A stretch of DNA of 5,109 nucleotides from Eubacteriaceae bacterium (GTDB lineage: Bacteria; Bacillota; Clostridia; Lachnospirales; Lachnospiraceae), in contig CABIYF010000063.1 of assembly GCA_902362875.1 (NCBI GenBank), positions 1 through 5,109 of the forward strand, in the 5' to 3' direction. Every line of letters starts with the position of its first letter. The first letter of the stretch is position 1. Below the pieces are notes generated by a model. That model saw only the letters and a list, made by a program, of their open reading frames with translations, was not told the origin of the DNA and ran no database searches. The position numbers were made by a program, and so were the translations under genes. Shown here piece after piece: positions 5,018 through 5,109 of the stretch.

Positions 5018-5109
5018 GTAAACGGTAAATTAGTGTTCTCTACAAAATCCTAAAGTAATCTGAGATAATTAACTCAAGATTTTAAACAGGGGTCAAAAAT
5101 GTTAAGCCT
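5018..5109 (+). mobile_element. IS66-like insertion sequence, copy B (left end only, runs off window)
   Basis: GTAAACGGTAAATTAGTG begins at 5018 directly after the interrupted SIR2 codon. All 92 bases to the window end match the leader of copy A in reverse complement. The element therefore runs rightward, with its tnpA expected beyond the edge at about 157 bases plus the 6-bp target site from the terminus. Flanking host bases differ from those beside copy A, as expected for a separate insertion. Confidence 0.75.

Noticed and set aside
3638..5109. A single transposon spanning the segment, with the 92-bp inverted repeats as its own ends
   Set aside because: The GTAA termini face away from the segment, the sharp homology limit lies on its inner side, and the tnpA start belonging to the left copy lies to the left. 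The segment is host DNA between two elements, not an element.
1..5109. CRISPR array, tRNA, rRNA or replication origin
   Set aside because: No repeat-spacer periodicity, cloverleaf, rRNA-like block or iteron array was seen. The only regular repeats are the 23-bp units of the transposon ends.

Overview
The window is a stack of mobile DNA sitting on a broken two-gene locus that resembles a defence island. Strong AGGAGG-type ribosome sites, AT-rich intergenic DNA and the protein families suggest a low-GC Firmicute, probably a gut Clostridia/Lachnospiraceae-type bacterium. This is inference; no rRNA or housekeeping gene is present. Nearly everything is coded on the minus strand.

Layer 1 (3730-5017) is the oldest DNA and is visibly AT-rich. 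It holds the 3' part of a SIR2-family gene (TTNYD and KFHGD motifs), a rho-independent terminator, an AT-rich gap with a possible promoter, and the 5' part of a P-loop ATPase gene that stops just after its Walker A motif. Both genes are cut exactly where an insertion sequence begins.

Layer 2 is two copies of an IS66-like element (ends 5'-GTAAACGG) flanking that segment in opposite orientation and pointing outward. Copy A runs leftward from 3729 past position 1; the start of its tnpA (27 codons) is at 1-81. Copy B runs rightward from 5018 off the window end. The visible ends, 3638-3729 and 5018-5109, are a perfect 92-bp inverted repeat.

Layer 3 (86-3566, 3481 bp) is a complete Tn552-like transposon inserted in copy A between the ribosome binding site and the start codon of tnpA. 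It has 5'-TG...CA-3' ends, 71-bp perfect terminal inverted repeats each made of three 23-bp units, and a 6-bp target duplication (ATAAAC). Its minus-strand operon reads: DUF6431-type zinc-ribbon protein (apparently frameshifted near its N-terminus), DDE transposase of 474 aa, AAA+ ATPase of 274 aa, and a 114-aa protein resembling DUF6618. The last three genes overlap or nearly overlap, which fits coupled translation. The transposase cuts and joins the ends; by analogy with TniB/MuB the ATPase would select target DNA; the roles of the two accessory proteins are not known to me.

Both window ends lie inside IS66 sequence, as expected of a short-read contig broken at a multicopy repeat. The most interesting points are the nested insertion, the accessory genes of the Tn552-like element, and the SIR2/ATPase pair inactivated on both sides by the same IS.
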